The notes below the pieces were generated by a model. It searched no databases. It saw only the letters and a program-made list of their open reading frames with translations, and was not told the DNA's origin. Shown in pieces: positions 28,867 through 37,780 of a DNA stretch of 64,000 nt. How positions within the stretch are numbered: the first letter of the stretch is position 1; each line of letters begins with the position of its first letter. A program made the translations under genes and the position numbers. The stretch comes from Nostoc sp. UHCC 0870 (GTDB lineage: Bacteria; Cyanobacteriota; Cyanobacteriia; Cyanobacteriales; Nostocaceae): NCBI RefSeq assembly GCF_022063185.1, contig NZ_CP091913.1:326501-390500 (forward strand), written 5' to 3'.

Positions 28867-29661
28867 ATGAATATTCAACAAAAAAATCTTTACTGGTTGG
28901 GTAATTGTGCGAAAACAAAAATCATTGGAGAGATTTTAGAAAAAATACATCATAGTCAAGAAGTAGTCATATTTGATTACGGCTGTGGCACTGGAGGAGA
29001 TTGGCCATCAATTTTAGCAAATCACCCAAATATAAGATTTATTGGCTATGAGCCATCTAAAAAGTCTTTTGCATTAGCTCAAAAAAGATTATCAAATTTT
29101 AATGTTCAATTATTGACAGCTGAATCTATACAGCAAGTGACATTCAAAGCCGACTTTATCGTTAGCTTTAGTGTTTTAGAACATGTATATGATAAAGCTT
29201 TTTATTTAAAAACAGCTAAAAAAATTCTTGCAGATCAAGGAATATTTTACCTTAATTATGATGATGGTCATTTCCGAAATTACCTTGATCTTAACGAACT
29301 AAATCTATCGTTTTTACAAGCTAAAGAATGGATAAATAATCTATTGGCACAACCCCTAGCATCAGTGGGAGTTGTATCTTCGTTCCAAAAGCGAGTTGAT
29401 CGTAGAGATATAGACAACCTGGTACAAGAAATTGGGTTTTCTATTCTACAAAATTTTTATAGTAATCTGAATTCATTCAAATCCTTGTGTAAAACACTAT
29501 CACCAGATAAACAACAAAACTTTGCTCATCTGTGGTTAGAAGTTGAAAATGTTTTAAACGAAAAATTTCGCCAAGAAGGTGAAACTTATTACGGTGACAG
29601 CACAAATCTATGGTGGCAGATGGGTTCAAGGACTTTAGTTCTGCAACATAAATGTGATTGA
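28867..29661 (+). CDS. class I SAM-dependent methyltransferase
   Basis: A 264-residue protein with a complete SAM-binding motif VVIFDYGCGTGGDWPSIL, the acidic strand IGYEPSKKSFALAQ, and FIVSFSVLEHVYDKAFYL. The C-terminal 100 residues are helical and unassigned. Fourth methyltransferase of the locus, so the polymer is probably heavily O-methylated. Followed 18 bp later by a GT4. Confidence 0.85.
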   Translation: MNIQQKNLYWLGNCAKTKIIGEILEKIHHSQEVVIFDYGCGTGGDWPSILANHPNIRFIGYEPSKKSFALAQKRLSNFNVQLLTAESIQQVTFKADFIVSFSVLEHVYDKAFYLKTAKKILADQGIFYLNYDDGHFRNYLDLNELNLSFLQAKEWINNLLAQPLASVGVVSSFQKRVDRRDIDNLVQEIGFSILQNFYSNLNSFKSLCKTLSPDKQQNFAHLWLEVENVLNEKFRQEGETYYGDSTNLWWQMGSRTLVLQHKCD

Positions 29662-29679
29662 AAGCAACAAAGAAATCAA

Positions 29680-30825
29680 ATGCTCAAAGTTCTACACATT
29701 ATTACACAGCTAGTTTTGGGTGGCGCACAAGATAATACACTTATTACGATAGCTAAACATGACCGTTCAAAATTTCATGTTCATTTAGCTTCTGCTCCAC
29801 ATGGCTTATGGTTAGAACGTAGCAAAAAAGTAGCTGATGTTTTTTATCCAATTTCTCATTTAGTAAATCCTATCTCGCCTCTTCAAGATATTATTGCCCT
29901 GATAGAAATTATTAGATTACTACGTCGAGAAAAATTTGACATTATCCATACCCATAGTTCCAAAGCAGGTATTTTAGGGCGTTGGGCAGGAAGGCTTGCA
30001 GGAATTCCTGTTATAGTTCACACTGTTCATGGTTTTTCTTTCCATGATTTTATGCCAACTTGGAAAAAGCAACTCTATATATTTCTGGAACGAATTAGCC
30101 GTTCATGTGGTGATTTTTATATAACTGTGAGTGAACTTAATAGACAAGAGGCAGTTCAACTTAAATTTTTCAAATTGGATAATTCAATAACTATTTACAG
30201 TGGCATTGATTTTAAGAAACTTGATCGAGAGGTCGATCTAACTTTAGTTAAACATCAAATAGGAATTCCAGACAAATGGCAAACGATTGTCTCAGTCGGA
30301 AGATTGGATGCACAAAAAGCCCCTCATTTTTTGATTGACGCATTTGCTCAAGTGCTTAGTTACTATCCTGAAACTGTTCTTTTATTAGTTGGAGATGGCG
30401 AACTACGGCAGGAATTAGAAGCCCAAGTAAATAGATTAAATATTACGAGCAAAGTATACTTCCTTGGTTCACGAGAAGACGTACCAGAAATTCTTAAAAT
30501 CGCTGATATTTTTGCCCTATCATCCCTATGGGAAGGACTAGGCAGAGCAATGACTGAAGCTATGCTAGTTGGTAAACCAGTGGTTGTACCTGCAATATAT
30601 GGAATTCCAGAAATTGTTCATCATCAAGAAACTGGACTGCTCTTTGAGGCTAAAAATGTAGAACAATTAGCAACCCACTTAGTTTATTTACTTCAGCACC
30701 CGGAAGAACGCGATCGCTTGGGACAAAATGCCAAAAACCTGACGAGAAAACTTTTTGATGGAGATGCTATGGTAAGGCAGATTGAAGAAGTTTATGAAAA
30801 ATTACTACAGGAAAAAATACATTAA
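29680..30825 (+). CDS. GT4-family glycosyltransferase
   Basis: A 381-residue GT4 with LHIITQLVLGGAQDNTL, the acceptor-side FDIIHTHSSKAGILGRWAGR, IVSVGRLDAQKAPHFLIDA and E-x7-E in WEGLGRAMTEAMLVGKP. The HTHSSKAGILGR block is shared by GT4s that add the second sugar in exopolysaccharide synthesis. It is the last gene of the rightward locus; a non-coding region with repeated motifs follows. Confidence 0.93.
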   Translation: MLKVLHIITQLVLGGAQDNTLITIAKHDRSKFHVHLASAPHGLWLERSKKVADVFYPISHLVNPISPLQDIIALIEIIRLLRREKFDIIHTHSSKAGILGRWAGRLAGIPVIVHTVHGFSFHDFMPTWKKQLYIFLERISRSCGDFYITVSELNRQEAVQLKFFKLDNSITIYSGIDFKKLDREVDLTLVKHQIGIPDKWQTIVSVGRLDAQKAPHFLIDAFAQVLSYYPETVLLLVGDGELRQELEAQVNRLNITSKVYFLGSREDVPEILKIADIFALSSLWEGLGRAMTEAMLVGKPVVVPAIYGIPEIVHHQETGLLFEAKNVEQLATHLVYLLQHPEERDRLGQNAKNLTRKLFDGDAMVRQIEEVYEKLLQEKIH

Positions 30826-31578
30826 TGTGATTTGAACGATAATTTAGCCAAACGGTCACGAAATACTTCACTCTGTACTAGGACAACATATAGTTCAAAG
30901 CTATAAATGGAGTTCAAAAAACTCAAAACTTAATTACAGCAAGAAACATGGTCAAATAGTTCATTTGTACCGTACCGTGATGAGAGAGAAATAAAAATTC
31001 AGATTTCAGGCGATCGCTTTATCACTCAATTTTTGGCGAAACTTATTTTTGAACCATATTGTGGACATTTTGAATTATATTTTGACCGAAAGTTTAAAAT
31101 TTTCGACTAAATTAGTGTGTCTTACTCGGCATTTTTTACCAAGTCTAAAAATAAAACTTTTGGTCGTATTATGGTTCACATTTAAAACACGCGGACATAA
31201 TTTGATTCATAAAGCTAAGTTATTGATTGGCTCAAAAGCTTGAAATTACGTTAACTTTTGGTCACGTTATAGTTCAAAATTTGGTCACGCAGGGGGTAAA
31301 ATCACAATTAACCCACCAACATTATATTTATTTATACTCATCTACTGACTTACAAAAAATTTTTACAAAAAACACTATTACAAAAGTTACATAGTTAAAT
31401 CAACAACAATACACGATCGCAATCCTCACAGGAATTATACTAATTAATAAAAATGCGATCGCTACAATTAACCACATTAATATATGCTTGCGTTTCATTC
31501 ACCATAGCCTCGCAAGCAGGGAGGAGGCTATGATGTATCTGATGTGCTTAAGAAACGCTATAGCATTGCTACTAAAGC
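30826..31578. other. 753-bp non-coding region with a degenerate repeated motif
   Basis: No convincing gene. A motif close to GGTCACGTTATAGTTCA occurs on the plus strand at 31259-31276 and 31161-31178, weakly at 31193-31209 and in shorter form at 30950-30963. Reversed copies lie at 31050-31066 and 31071-31087, 21 bp apart. Clusters of spaced, oriented sites resemble transposase-binding ends or a regulator array. A repeat half-element ending in GAAACGCTATA lies at about 31510-31563. Confidence 0.55.
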
Positions 31579-32346
31579 TTAAACACCAACTTTAGCTTTT
31601 GACCAAACACCGTTTTCGTCTTCATCAAATTTTTGATGAACATCCGCCCAAGCTGCTTGTTCAGATGTAAACTCATCGCTGGTTTCATTTAACACTGCAT
31701 TGTAGCGTTGAATAAATGTTTTTTGTGCTTCTGATGAAAGATGAGAACGGACTTCAGGAGACAAGTCTTCTGGACTGTTGCAAGGCCCTGGACAGGGATG
31801 ATTTAAAGTTTTGTCAATAGTATGAATTTCTTCCGCACCAGCACTTTCGAGTAGTAGCTGAAACTCACCAGCGCGATCGCTGGGAACTTCTACCATGAGT
31901 AAAAATTCTCCCGCTTGTAGACGGGTTTGGTAGATAGCGGCTTTATCTTCAGACATTCCCAAGGTAGTCAAGACAGATACTAACCCAGCACCAGCACTAC
32001 CTGCGATCGCACCACTAGCAGCCCCTAACAACAAAGCACTAATGGGGCCGGCTGCGACAATTGGGCCGACGAAGGGAATAAACAGTACGCCGACACCCGT
32101 TAGCAGGCTAAGAAATGACCCAAACAAAGAACCAAAAATTGCCCCTGTTCTTAAACCTCCCAGAATTACATCTTTTTTAGTGATGAATCCTGTAATCCGA
32201 GTCTCTGACTCGAAGTTTCTACCCATAATCGAAATATGGTCTCTGGGTACACCTCTATCTAATAAACGTCGAATTACATCATCAACTTGCTTCTGTTCTT
32301 TAAATATGACGGAAATTGTCCGTTCTGCTTGATAAACTTCTGGCAT
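31579..32346 (-). CDS. stress protein with YflT-like N-terminus and ChaB C-terminal domain
   Basis: About 255 residues from ATG 32346, which has AAGGAG eight bases upstream; the longer frame to 32403 is unlikely. The N-terminus (about 8-60) resembles heat-induced YflT/general stress proteins that handle GLV-type loops. A Gly/Ala-rich hydrophobic middle (about 65-135) looks like a membrane hairpin. The last 60 residues fit a ChaB domain: [37 protein letters not shown]. Fusions like this occur in Nostoc stress genes. It lies next to dps and a low-temperature-type gene on the same strand. Confidence 0.78.
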   Translation of the reverse strand: MPEVYQAERTISVIFKEQKQVDDVIRRLLDRGVPRDHISIMGRNFESETRITGFITKKDVILGGLRTGAIFGSLFGSFLSLLTGVGVLFIPFVGPIVAAGPISALLLGAASGAIAGSAGAGLVSVLTTLGMSEDKAAIYQTRLQAGEFLLMVEVPSDRAGEFQLLLESAGAEEIHTIDKTLNHPCPGPCNSPEDLSPEVRSHLSSEAQKTFIQRYNAVLNETSDEFTSEQAAWADVHQKFDEDENGVWSKAKVGV

Positions 32347-32498
32347 TCGTATACTCCTTGAAAATTGGGGATTGGGAATTGGGGATTGGGGACAGGTGAG
32401 CAAATATAGCGGTTTGCAGTTGAGTCTAATGCAAACCTAACCCCCAACCCCTTCCCTACAAGGGAAGGGGAGTAAGCCTCAAAGCCTCTCTCCTTGTA

Positions 32499-32674
32499 GG
32501 CTACTGTGTACAGACAAATCGGAGTTACTTTGATATCCGGGTTTTACCCCCCTTAATCCCCCCTTAGAAAGGGGGGAAACCGGAAAATCTAGTCCCCTCC
32601 CCTTTCCAAGGGGAGGGTTAGGGTGGGGTAATTCAAGGACTGGTAATGATTCGATATGTGTGTACACCGTAGCC
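32499..32674. mobile_element. intact MITE with 5-bp target duplication inside a palindrome loop
   Basis: The 176-bp element has terminal inverted repeats: left GGCTACTGTGTACAGACA, right (reverse complement) GGCTACGGTGTACACACA. It is flanked by TTGTA at 32494-32498 and 32675-32679. Outside these lie CCTCTCTCC and GGAGAGAGG, so the empty site would be a perfect hairpin with TTGTA as loop. The core is a C/G-rich palindrome with no coding capacity. Related elements: 14385, 14674, 50784. Confidence 0.82.
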
Positions 32675-32857
32675 TTGTAGGAGAGAGGTTAGAGCGCATT
32701 GCATACAAACGAGAAGTGCTATATATTCATGACTTCGTTGTGGAATATCACACCTCATTGAGGGATTTTGCATCATTCCACCAGATACATAGACCTAGCA
32801 TTACTACATATCTCTACTCTTTGCTGTCACCTGTCACCTGTCCCCTGTCACCTTCCA

Positions 32858-33397
32858 TTACACACCTACAGGGGTTTGCATTTCTGCTGCTGGTTGTGTG
32901 CCATTTGGTTGTATTGGCTGTCCTTCAATAAATGAACGCAGCATCCAAGCAATTTCTTCATGATCTTCCATTAGTTCGGTGAGAAAATCGGCAGTTCCTT
33001 GGTCATGGAACTCTTCACCAGTGCGGTCTACATGATCTCTTAAGTTCCTAATGACCTGCTCATGATCTTCCATCAGTCGCGCTACCATCTCAGTAGCAGT
33101 GGGAACATCACCGCCATGTTCTTTGAGAGTGGTCATTTGAAGAAATCCGTCCATTGTGCCTATAGGATAACCACCCAAAGCACGAACTCGTTCAGCCAAC
33201 GCATCAATATTTTCTGTTAACGCTTGGTAATGTTCTTCCCAGAGTTCATGCAGACTACGAAATTGAGGTCCAACCACATCCCAATGGTACTTTTTGGTTT
33301 TTACTAAAAGGAGGTAAGAATCTGCTAAATCTTGATTTAACAAATTAATTACACCTTGACGCTGTTCTTGTGTTAAACCAATGTTGATAGTACGCAT
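32858..33397 (-). CDS. dps: Dps-family ferritin-like protein
   Basis: A 179-residue Dps protein, which oxidises and stores iron and protects DNA. The ferroxidase centre residues are in TKKYHWDVVGPQF (His) and HYQALTENIDALAERVRALGG (Asp and Glu). The four-helix ferritin fold is clear from the pattern, followed by LMEDHEEIAWMLRSF. The C-terminal tail of about 20 residues (PIQPNGTQPAAEM) is polar and Pro-rich. Neighbouring genes also look stress-related. Confidence 0.94.
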   Translation of the reverse strand: MRTINIGLTQEQRQGVINLLNQDLADSYLLLVKTKKYHWDVVGPQFRSLHELWEEHYQALTENIDALAERVRALGGYPIGTMDGFLQMTTLKEHGGDVPTATEMVARLMEDHEQVIRNLRDHVDRTGEEFHDQGTADFLTELMEDHEEIAWMLRSFIEGQPIQPNGTQPAAEMQTPVGV

Positions 33398-33600
33398 TGC
33401 TTTTAATTCCTAAGCTCACTTATATACTAAATTCACAAATATTACGCATTATTTACATCAATCAAAGGAAAGATTATAAAATAGCAATTTACTATAACTA
33501 AAGTCGCAGCAGATGTCTTAATATCTAAATAAGCAAGAGATTTGTTAATCTGGTATTTTAAAATTACTTTCAATATTTACTAAACAATTCAAAGTACAAA

Positions 33601-33852
33601 TAGCCCCCTCCCTGCTTGCGGGGAGGGGGTTGGGGGTGGGGTTCTTGTACCTCACTAAGAGGATGTTTGAAAAGTCTTGATTGATGTATCAAATATTTTT
33701 TTACCCCTCCCTAACCCTCCCCTTATAAAGGGGAGGGAACTAGATTTTTCTTGTTTCCCACCTTTACAAGGGGGGATTAAGGGGGGTAATAATGTAATTA
33801 AAATCACAGCAAACCCCTTTCCAAACACGCTCTAAAGCGAGAACCGCTATTA
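33601..33852. repeat. composite G/C-rich palindromic repeat
   Basis: It contains CCCTGCTTGCGGGGAGGGGG, a TACCTCACTAAGAGGATG segment, the ACCCTCCCCTTATAAAGGGG palindrome and the terminal GCGAGAACCGCTATTA. The outer part matches the 14316-14592 element in inverted orientation; the core is of the MITE-core type but without its terminal repeats. Confidence 0.7.
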
Positions 33853-33888
33853 GGTCATCAAATTTGAATTGAGGGATAAGCTTTTTTT

Positions 33889-33941
33889 GTAGTAAGGACT
33901 TCAGTCCTTAGAAAAATCAGGACTAAAGTCCTTACTACGAA
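33889..33941. repeat. GTAGTAAGGACT palindrome, copy 4 (possible terminator)
   Basis: GTAGTAAGGACTTCAGTCCT and AGGACTAAAGTCCTTACTAC form a near-perfect 20-bp stem with a short A-rich loop, 30 bp after the stop of the secreted small protein gene. Confidence 0.78.
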
Positions 33942-33970
33942 CGGTCAAAACTAACTTGATAGATTACTAG

Positions 33971-34321
33971 TTACTGATTACCTGTAACTTTTTCCAAGAA
34001 ACTCTTAACTTCATCCTCTACAGAAGTAGCACTCTGGGAATTTTCTGGACGCTTCATCTTATCTATATCAGCAGCACCTTGTACTTCATTCAGTCCCTCG
34101 TTGGACTTTTTCTGCACCTCTTTGAGTGTTGGGGGTGGAGACTTAGCCACTTCGTCAGTTTGGCGTTGCGTTTCTAGAAGTTGCGTAGTACCTTCCGTTG
34201 TTTCACTTTGGTAACTTTCAATGGCAAAAGCTGGAATGGCACTAGATATAAATAACAACGCACAGGTAAAGGCTATAATCACAAACTTGAATGGATTTAG
34301 AACGGAGCTTAAAATTTTCAT
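33971..34321 (-). CDS. secreted low-temperature-induced-type protein
   Basis: A 116-residue protein with a signal peptide (KILSSVLNPFKFVIIAF then SSAIPAFA, cleavage likely after AFA at about residue 32). The mature part is hydrophilic and probably disordered, with PTLKEVQKKSNEGLNEVQGA and DIDKMKRPENSQSATSVEDE, a pattern I associate with cyanobacterial low-temperature-induced proteins. GAGGA stands six bases before the ATG. Periplasmic or extracellular; function unproven. Confidence 0.72.
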   Translation of the reverse strand: MKILSSVLNPFKFVIIAFTCALLFISSAIPAFAIESYQSETTEGTTQLLETQRQTDEVAKSPPPTLKEVQKKSNEGLNEVQGAADIDKMKRPENSQSATSVEDEVKSFLEKVTGNQ

Positions 34322-34969
34322 TGTTAATCCTCAATCACATTTTACAAAATTCATAACTTAATTTTCTTGATAGAATTTTGTTGAATTAAAAAATAGTTTC
34401 TATCTATTTTGATAAAGTTATGATTGTTTAGACTATGTTAAAAAATCCTGCTATTTTCCTATATGATTTAAATAGGTAAATAATAAATTAATTCTGTTTC
34501 AGGATTGTTAATTAACAGAGTTTCCGCAATGGTTCTATTTTTACTGAGAAAAAGATATTAAAAATCGACCCAGAGAAGGAAATTTAGTGTTTTCATCTAA
34601 AAAATAAAATCATTCTTGTGATATATCGACTGAATAGATTTAACTATTTTGTGACGAAAAGTGTAACTTTAAAGAAGTGAAAATCAATAATTCTCTATTA
34701 CTTTAGGTAGAGGTTTTGTTTCAGTAAAATCACGGCAAGAATTTATTGATACTACTTAGTATATACTCAGTAGAAGACTAGGAACACTTATAGGATTTTT
34801 GATTAATTTCATGATATTTTTAAGAGGAAACCGCGATCGCCTCTAATCTGTTTTACGCGAATGCGCTGATGATTTAGTATCCCATCTTCATAAATTCCGC
34901 AAAAACACGGTTACGCTAGTTTGTGCTTTTGATCAACACTGCAATCATCAAGTTTATGAGGGTACAGTC
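34322..34969. other. 648-bp AT-rich non-coding region
   Basis: It separates the divergent secreted-protein gene and the small-gene pair. No open frame, RNA gene or repeat element was recognised; a HIP1-like CGCGATCGCC occurs near 34832. It probably holds both promoters. Confidence 0.6.
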
Positions 34970-35215
34970 ATGATTAGCCCTGTAACTAACTTCATCCGAT
35001 GCAATGTAGAAAAAGCTAAAGAAGTAGGTCTCAAGTGGGAAAATGCTTCATCTAGCGAACTGAGAGTTTATTGTTTAGAAATTCTCTCAGAAATTGGATG
35101 TAGCGATACAGAACTCCCGGATAACTTACAAACACGGGAACAACAATTAAATTTTATTACAGGTTTTGCATCTTTTGCTTTTGGGGAGGTGCAAAATGTC
35201 CAAAGCTGTAATTGA
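34970..35215 (+). CDS. small hypothetical protein, 81 residues
   Basis: MISPVTNFIRCNVEKAKEVG... is a mixed helical, soluble protein with three or four Cys and the segment ELRVYCLEILSEIGCSDTELP. No family recognised. Its last 20 bases overlap the next gene, whose Shine-Dalgarno sequence (GGGGAGG) lies inside this frame, which supports both being translated as a pair. Confidence 0.6.
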   Translation: MISPVTNFIRCNVEKAKEVGLKWENASSSELRVYCLEILSEIGCSDTELPDNLQTREQQLNFITGFASFAFGEVQNVQSCN

Positions 35216-35480
35216 AGATATTTTTTACGATCCCGAATCGTCAGAAGAGACTACTTTTCCCGCAACCGATAAAGATTTATTGCTTCTGACGCAAAAGCTT
35301 TGCGATGAAGAAGTTCCCACCAAGGTTTTCTTTCAGGCGATCGCGATCGCTGCTTACGATGGTGAGGCTGCTTTCCGTTATGCTGATAATTATCTAACTA
35401 GCGTTAAACATAAGCGTAAGGGTAAGCGGAAAAATGTAGTTTTGTTAAGACAATCGTTGTTTAGTTTTAGCCAAAATTGA
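35196..35480 (+). CDS. small hypothetical protein, 94 residues
   Basis: From ATG 35196, preceded by GGGGAGGTGCAAA, a strong and well-spaced ribosome site; a longer frame from TTG 35166 is unlikely. The protein has an acidic N-terminus (EDIFYDPESSEETTF), a helical middle and a very basic end (SVKHKRKGKRKN). The charge split suggests a nucleic-acid or protein partner. No family recognised. Overlaps the preceding gene by 20 bp. Confidence 0.65.
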   Translation: MSKAVIEDIFYDPESSEETTFPATDKDLLLLTQKLCDEEVPTKVFFQAIAIAAYDGEAAFRYADNYLTSVKHKRKGKRKNVVLLRQSLFSFSQN

Positions 35481-35647
35481 TTACTTACTATTCACCAAAA
35501 AGTTACAGTTGTAGGTTTTTCACACCACGGCGAATTTAATTCCCATTCAAAATTTAAAATTGTTTTTGTTACATTTATTTGAATTGTTTGTAAAAAACCT
35601 ACACACATACCAACTCCCTGCAAACCTCTGCATCTAATTCAGACTAA

Positions 35648-36229
35648 TTACCGAGAAACTCTGACACATGATTCTCCACCAGAAGGAGGATCAGCAAAAA
35701 CTGCTAAGGTATGATATTCCGGTGCTTCATCTCCATAGAGAACTCTAAAAGTATATAGTTTTGGTTGACCTTGAGCATCGGTAATTACTGTCAAAAGTGT
35801 ATTATTCGTGTTGGGCAATCCGGGAATTTTCAGTTTGGGAATGCGTCGCAGTTGAATGACATTAGCTCCTGAGTTTTTACAATCTCCTGTAGCACCACTT
35901 TCTTGACCAAACTGCATACACATAGGGCCATCAAAGTCCAATATCACCTGTGATGGGTCGTTGAGCCAGACTTTTCTAATAGTTTCGCCTGCGGGGATAA
36001 AGCTTAAGTTTGTTCCTTGTTGATACCAAACTTTGATAGTTGGTACAACTCCGCTTAAACCTTGGGCTTGACAGGAAAAAATTGAGCGAAGAACAGCATT
36101 ATTAGCTGTAGCCCGACCTGCCAATAATAAGATTGCACCTGCAAATATAAGAGAAACACAGTTACCGAAATGACGATGTAACCGGGTATTCGGTAAGGAA
36201 AGAGGTTGCATAAACTTGCATTCTTTCAT
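35648..36229 (-). CDS. secreted VirB9/TraK-like protein of the T4SS-like locus
   Basis: A 193-residue protein with a signal peptide (about residues 18-45, SLIFAGAILLLAGRATA). The mature part has GTNLSFIPAGETIRKVWLND, then VIQLRRIPKLKIPGLPN and TLLTVITDAQGQPKLYTFRV, which resembles the beta-rich N-terminal domain of VirB9/TrbG/TraK. Four or more Cys could form disulfides. Its start lies 2 bp from the VirB10 stop. It would be the outer-membrane-side partner of VirB10. Homology is inferred from pattern and place. Confidence 0.62.
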   Translation of the reverse strand: MKECKFMQPLSLPNTRLHRHFGNCVSLIFAGAILLLAGRATANNAVLRSIFSCQAQGLSGVVPTIKVWYQQGTNLSFIPAGETIRKVWLNDPSQVILDFDGPMCMQFGQESGATGDCKNSGANVIQLRRIPKLKIPGLPNTNNTLLTVITDAQGQPKLYTFRVLYGDEAPEYHTLAVFADPPSGGESCVRVSR

Positions 36230-36231
36230 AA

Positions 36232-37770
36232 TTAAAATTGCATTGATTGGTTAACGTATATTTCAACTTCAGTTCCAGCCGATAGTAGCCAAATGTTGCT
36301 TTGTTGTTGCGTCATTTGGGCTATTGCTTGTTGATTGCGCTGGGAAATTTGGGGAACGACGGAGCTTAAACCACCTTCGAGTACCCCAGCCCAAATATTT
36401 CTGCGGTTGGAGTCGTTGGTGACAACGGTACTACCACCGTTAACAGTGACTTGGGAATCGGTGCGATTATACAACTCTGCGGCTTTGGCAATCCCACCTA
36501 ACACAAATAATCCTGCATCCATTGAGGCGATTGATGAGCTGCGATTGGGATATTGCTGTGCTACCAGGGGACGACCTCCAGACGCACGGATGAGGAGCGC
36601 GTTTTCGGGTACATCTCTTTCTGTGAGGTTGCCGTTATCTGGGATGATGACTTTGACTATCTTCAGCTGGACTAAACCCTGTTCAGAAATCGAGCTGACT
36701 TGGATTAATAACTCAGTTTTAGCAGGTAAAGCGATCGCGCCATCTCCGTCTTTAAGTGCTTCTCGCAACTGCACAACAAACAAGTTGGGATTGTCGTTAT
36801 TATTCTCATTACCTCTACCTCTAGTATTTTCACCAAACACAGCCGTTGCGAGAACAGCTTTGGCACTAGTTCCTACCTTGAGAGATTTAGGAGCTTGATA
36901 TCTTGCTTGACTGATGACTGGGGCTGTTCTTTGTGGTGGTTGGGATATATTCGGATTAACATTCTGGGGTGGATAGCTATTATTTTCCGGTGGTGGAACA
37001 GCAGCCGTTACTCTAGGTACATCACCAATATTTACCTCACCATAACTACCCAACTTGGCTAACCTTGACCATTCTTCAAAGGGGTTGGGTGTCGGTGGTG
37101 CAGCCGTTGGTTGAACTGGGGGTGGTGGTAGCTGGGGAATAGCTGCATTGGCTACAGGGATAGGTGGCGGTAGATAGGGGTTAGCTGCAACTCGCTCAAC
37201 TATGACGGTGCGTGGTGCAGGCTGCGCCGATAATCTGTCAGTTGTTGCACTAGGGTTATTTTGTGCCGTCGGGGTGACAGTTGGACGTGCAGAGGGTGAG
37301 GTGGCATTTCTCAGGTTTTGTTGTGCAGTCTTCACCGCCTGAGCTTGTTCAGCCAGAGCTAATTTAGTCTTGAGAGTTTCTACTTCTTGCTGTAGGTTTG
37401 CTTCTGGAGATAAATTAGCAACTGGTGATGGCGTTGGCGACGCAACTATAGGTTTTGGCTTTTGATTGCTACCGCTCATCATTTGCGATAAAAACAACCC
37501 AGCTACTACCACTATAGTTAAGGTAGCCGTACCGACTAAGGCTAATTTGGCAAAGGGGTTAGAGGCTAGGGGTTGTTCTGTTTGAGCTTCTGGTGGTGTA
37601 ACAGGGGATACTTCATCTACAAAAGATTGACGATTAACATCAACAGATTCTTCTTCCAAACCAACCAACTGCGCCATCTTTGATTCCCAATCATCTAATT
37701 GGTAATCCTCAGTGGTTAAAGGGGTGAGTGGTTTCGTGGGTGTTTCGGAAATAGCAGAATAGGGAGTCAT
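36232..37770 (-). CDS. VirB10/TrbI-family protein
   Basis: About 512 residues from ATG 37770; an earlier ATG (37827) would overlap the previous gene by 47 bp. A cytoplasmic N-terminus leads to one membrane segment (KLALVGTATLTIVVVAGLFL), a coiled coil (LQQEVETLKTKLALAEQAQ), a long Pro-rich linker and a C-terminal beta-barrel domain (SLKVGTSAKAVLATAVFGEN, ALPAKTELLIQVSSI, and the end AGTEVEIYVNQSMQF). This is the VirB10 architecture, bridging inner and outer membranes of a type IV secretion system. The best anchor for calling the locus a T4SS together with VirB4. Confidence 0.85.
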   Translation of the reverse strand: MTPYSAISETPTKPLTPLTTEDYQLDDWESKMAQLVGLEEESVDVNRQSFVDEVSPVTPPEAQTEQPLASNPFAKLALVGTATLTIVVVAGLFLSQMMSGSNQKPKPIVASPTPSPVANLSPEANLQQEVETLKTKLALAEQAQAVKTAQQNLRNATSPSARPTVTPTAQNNPSATTDRLSAQPAPRTVIVERVAANPYLPPPIPVANAAIPQLPPPPVQPTAAPPTPNPFEEWSRLAKLGSYGEVNIGDVPRVTAAVPPPENNSYPPQNVNPNISQPPQRTAPVISQARYQAPKSLKVGTSAKAVLATAVFGENTRGRGNENNNDNPNLFVVQLREALKDGDGAIALPAKTELLIQVSSISEQGLVQLKIVKVIIPDNGNLTERDVPENALLIRASGGRPLVAQQYPNRSSSIASMDAGLFVLGGIAKAAELYNRTDSQVTVNGGSTVVTNDSNRRNIWAGVLEGGLSSVVPQISQRNQQAIAQMTQQQSNIWLLSAGTEVEIYVNQSMQF

Positions 37771-37780
37771 AGTGTAGTGC

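Larger units (their letters stand above)
33398..33970. other. 573-bp non-coding region, mostly repeats
   Basis: 33398-33600 is AT-rich and should hold the dps promoter. 33601-33852 is a composite repeat with G/C-rich cores, ending AAGCGAGAACCGCTATTA (inverted relative of the outer element at 14316). 33889-33941 is a GTAGTAAGGACT palindrome close to the stop of the next gene. No gene seen. Confidence 0.7.

Noticed and set aside
31049..31243. 64-residue frame after the polysaccharide locus
   Set aside because: No ribosome site, no family pattern, and it spans the repeated 17-bp motifs.
30886..31280. End of a CRISPR-associated (Tn7-like) transposon
   Set aside because: Motif spacing is suggestive, but no transposition, Cascade, Cas12k or CRISPR sequence is in the window; kept only as an open finding.
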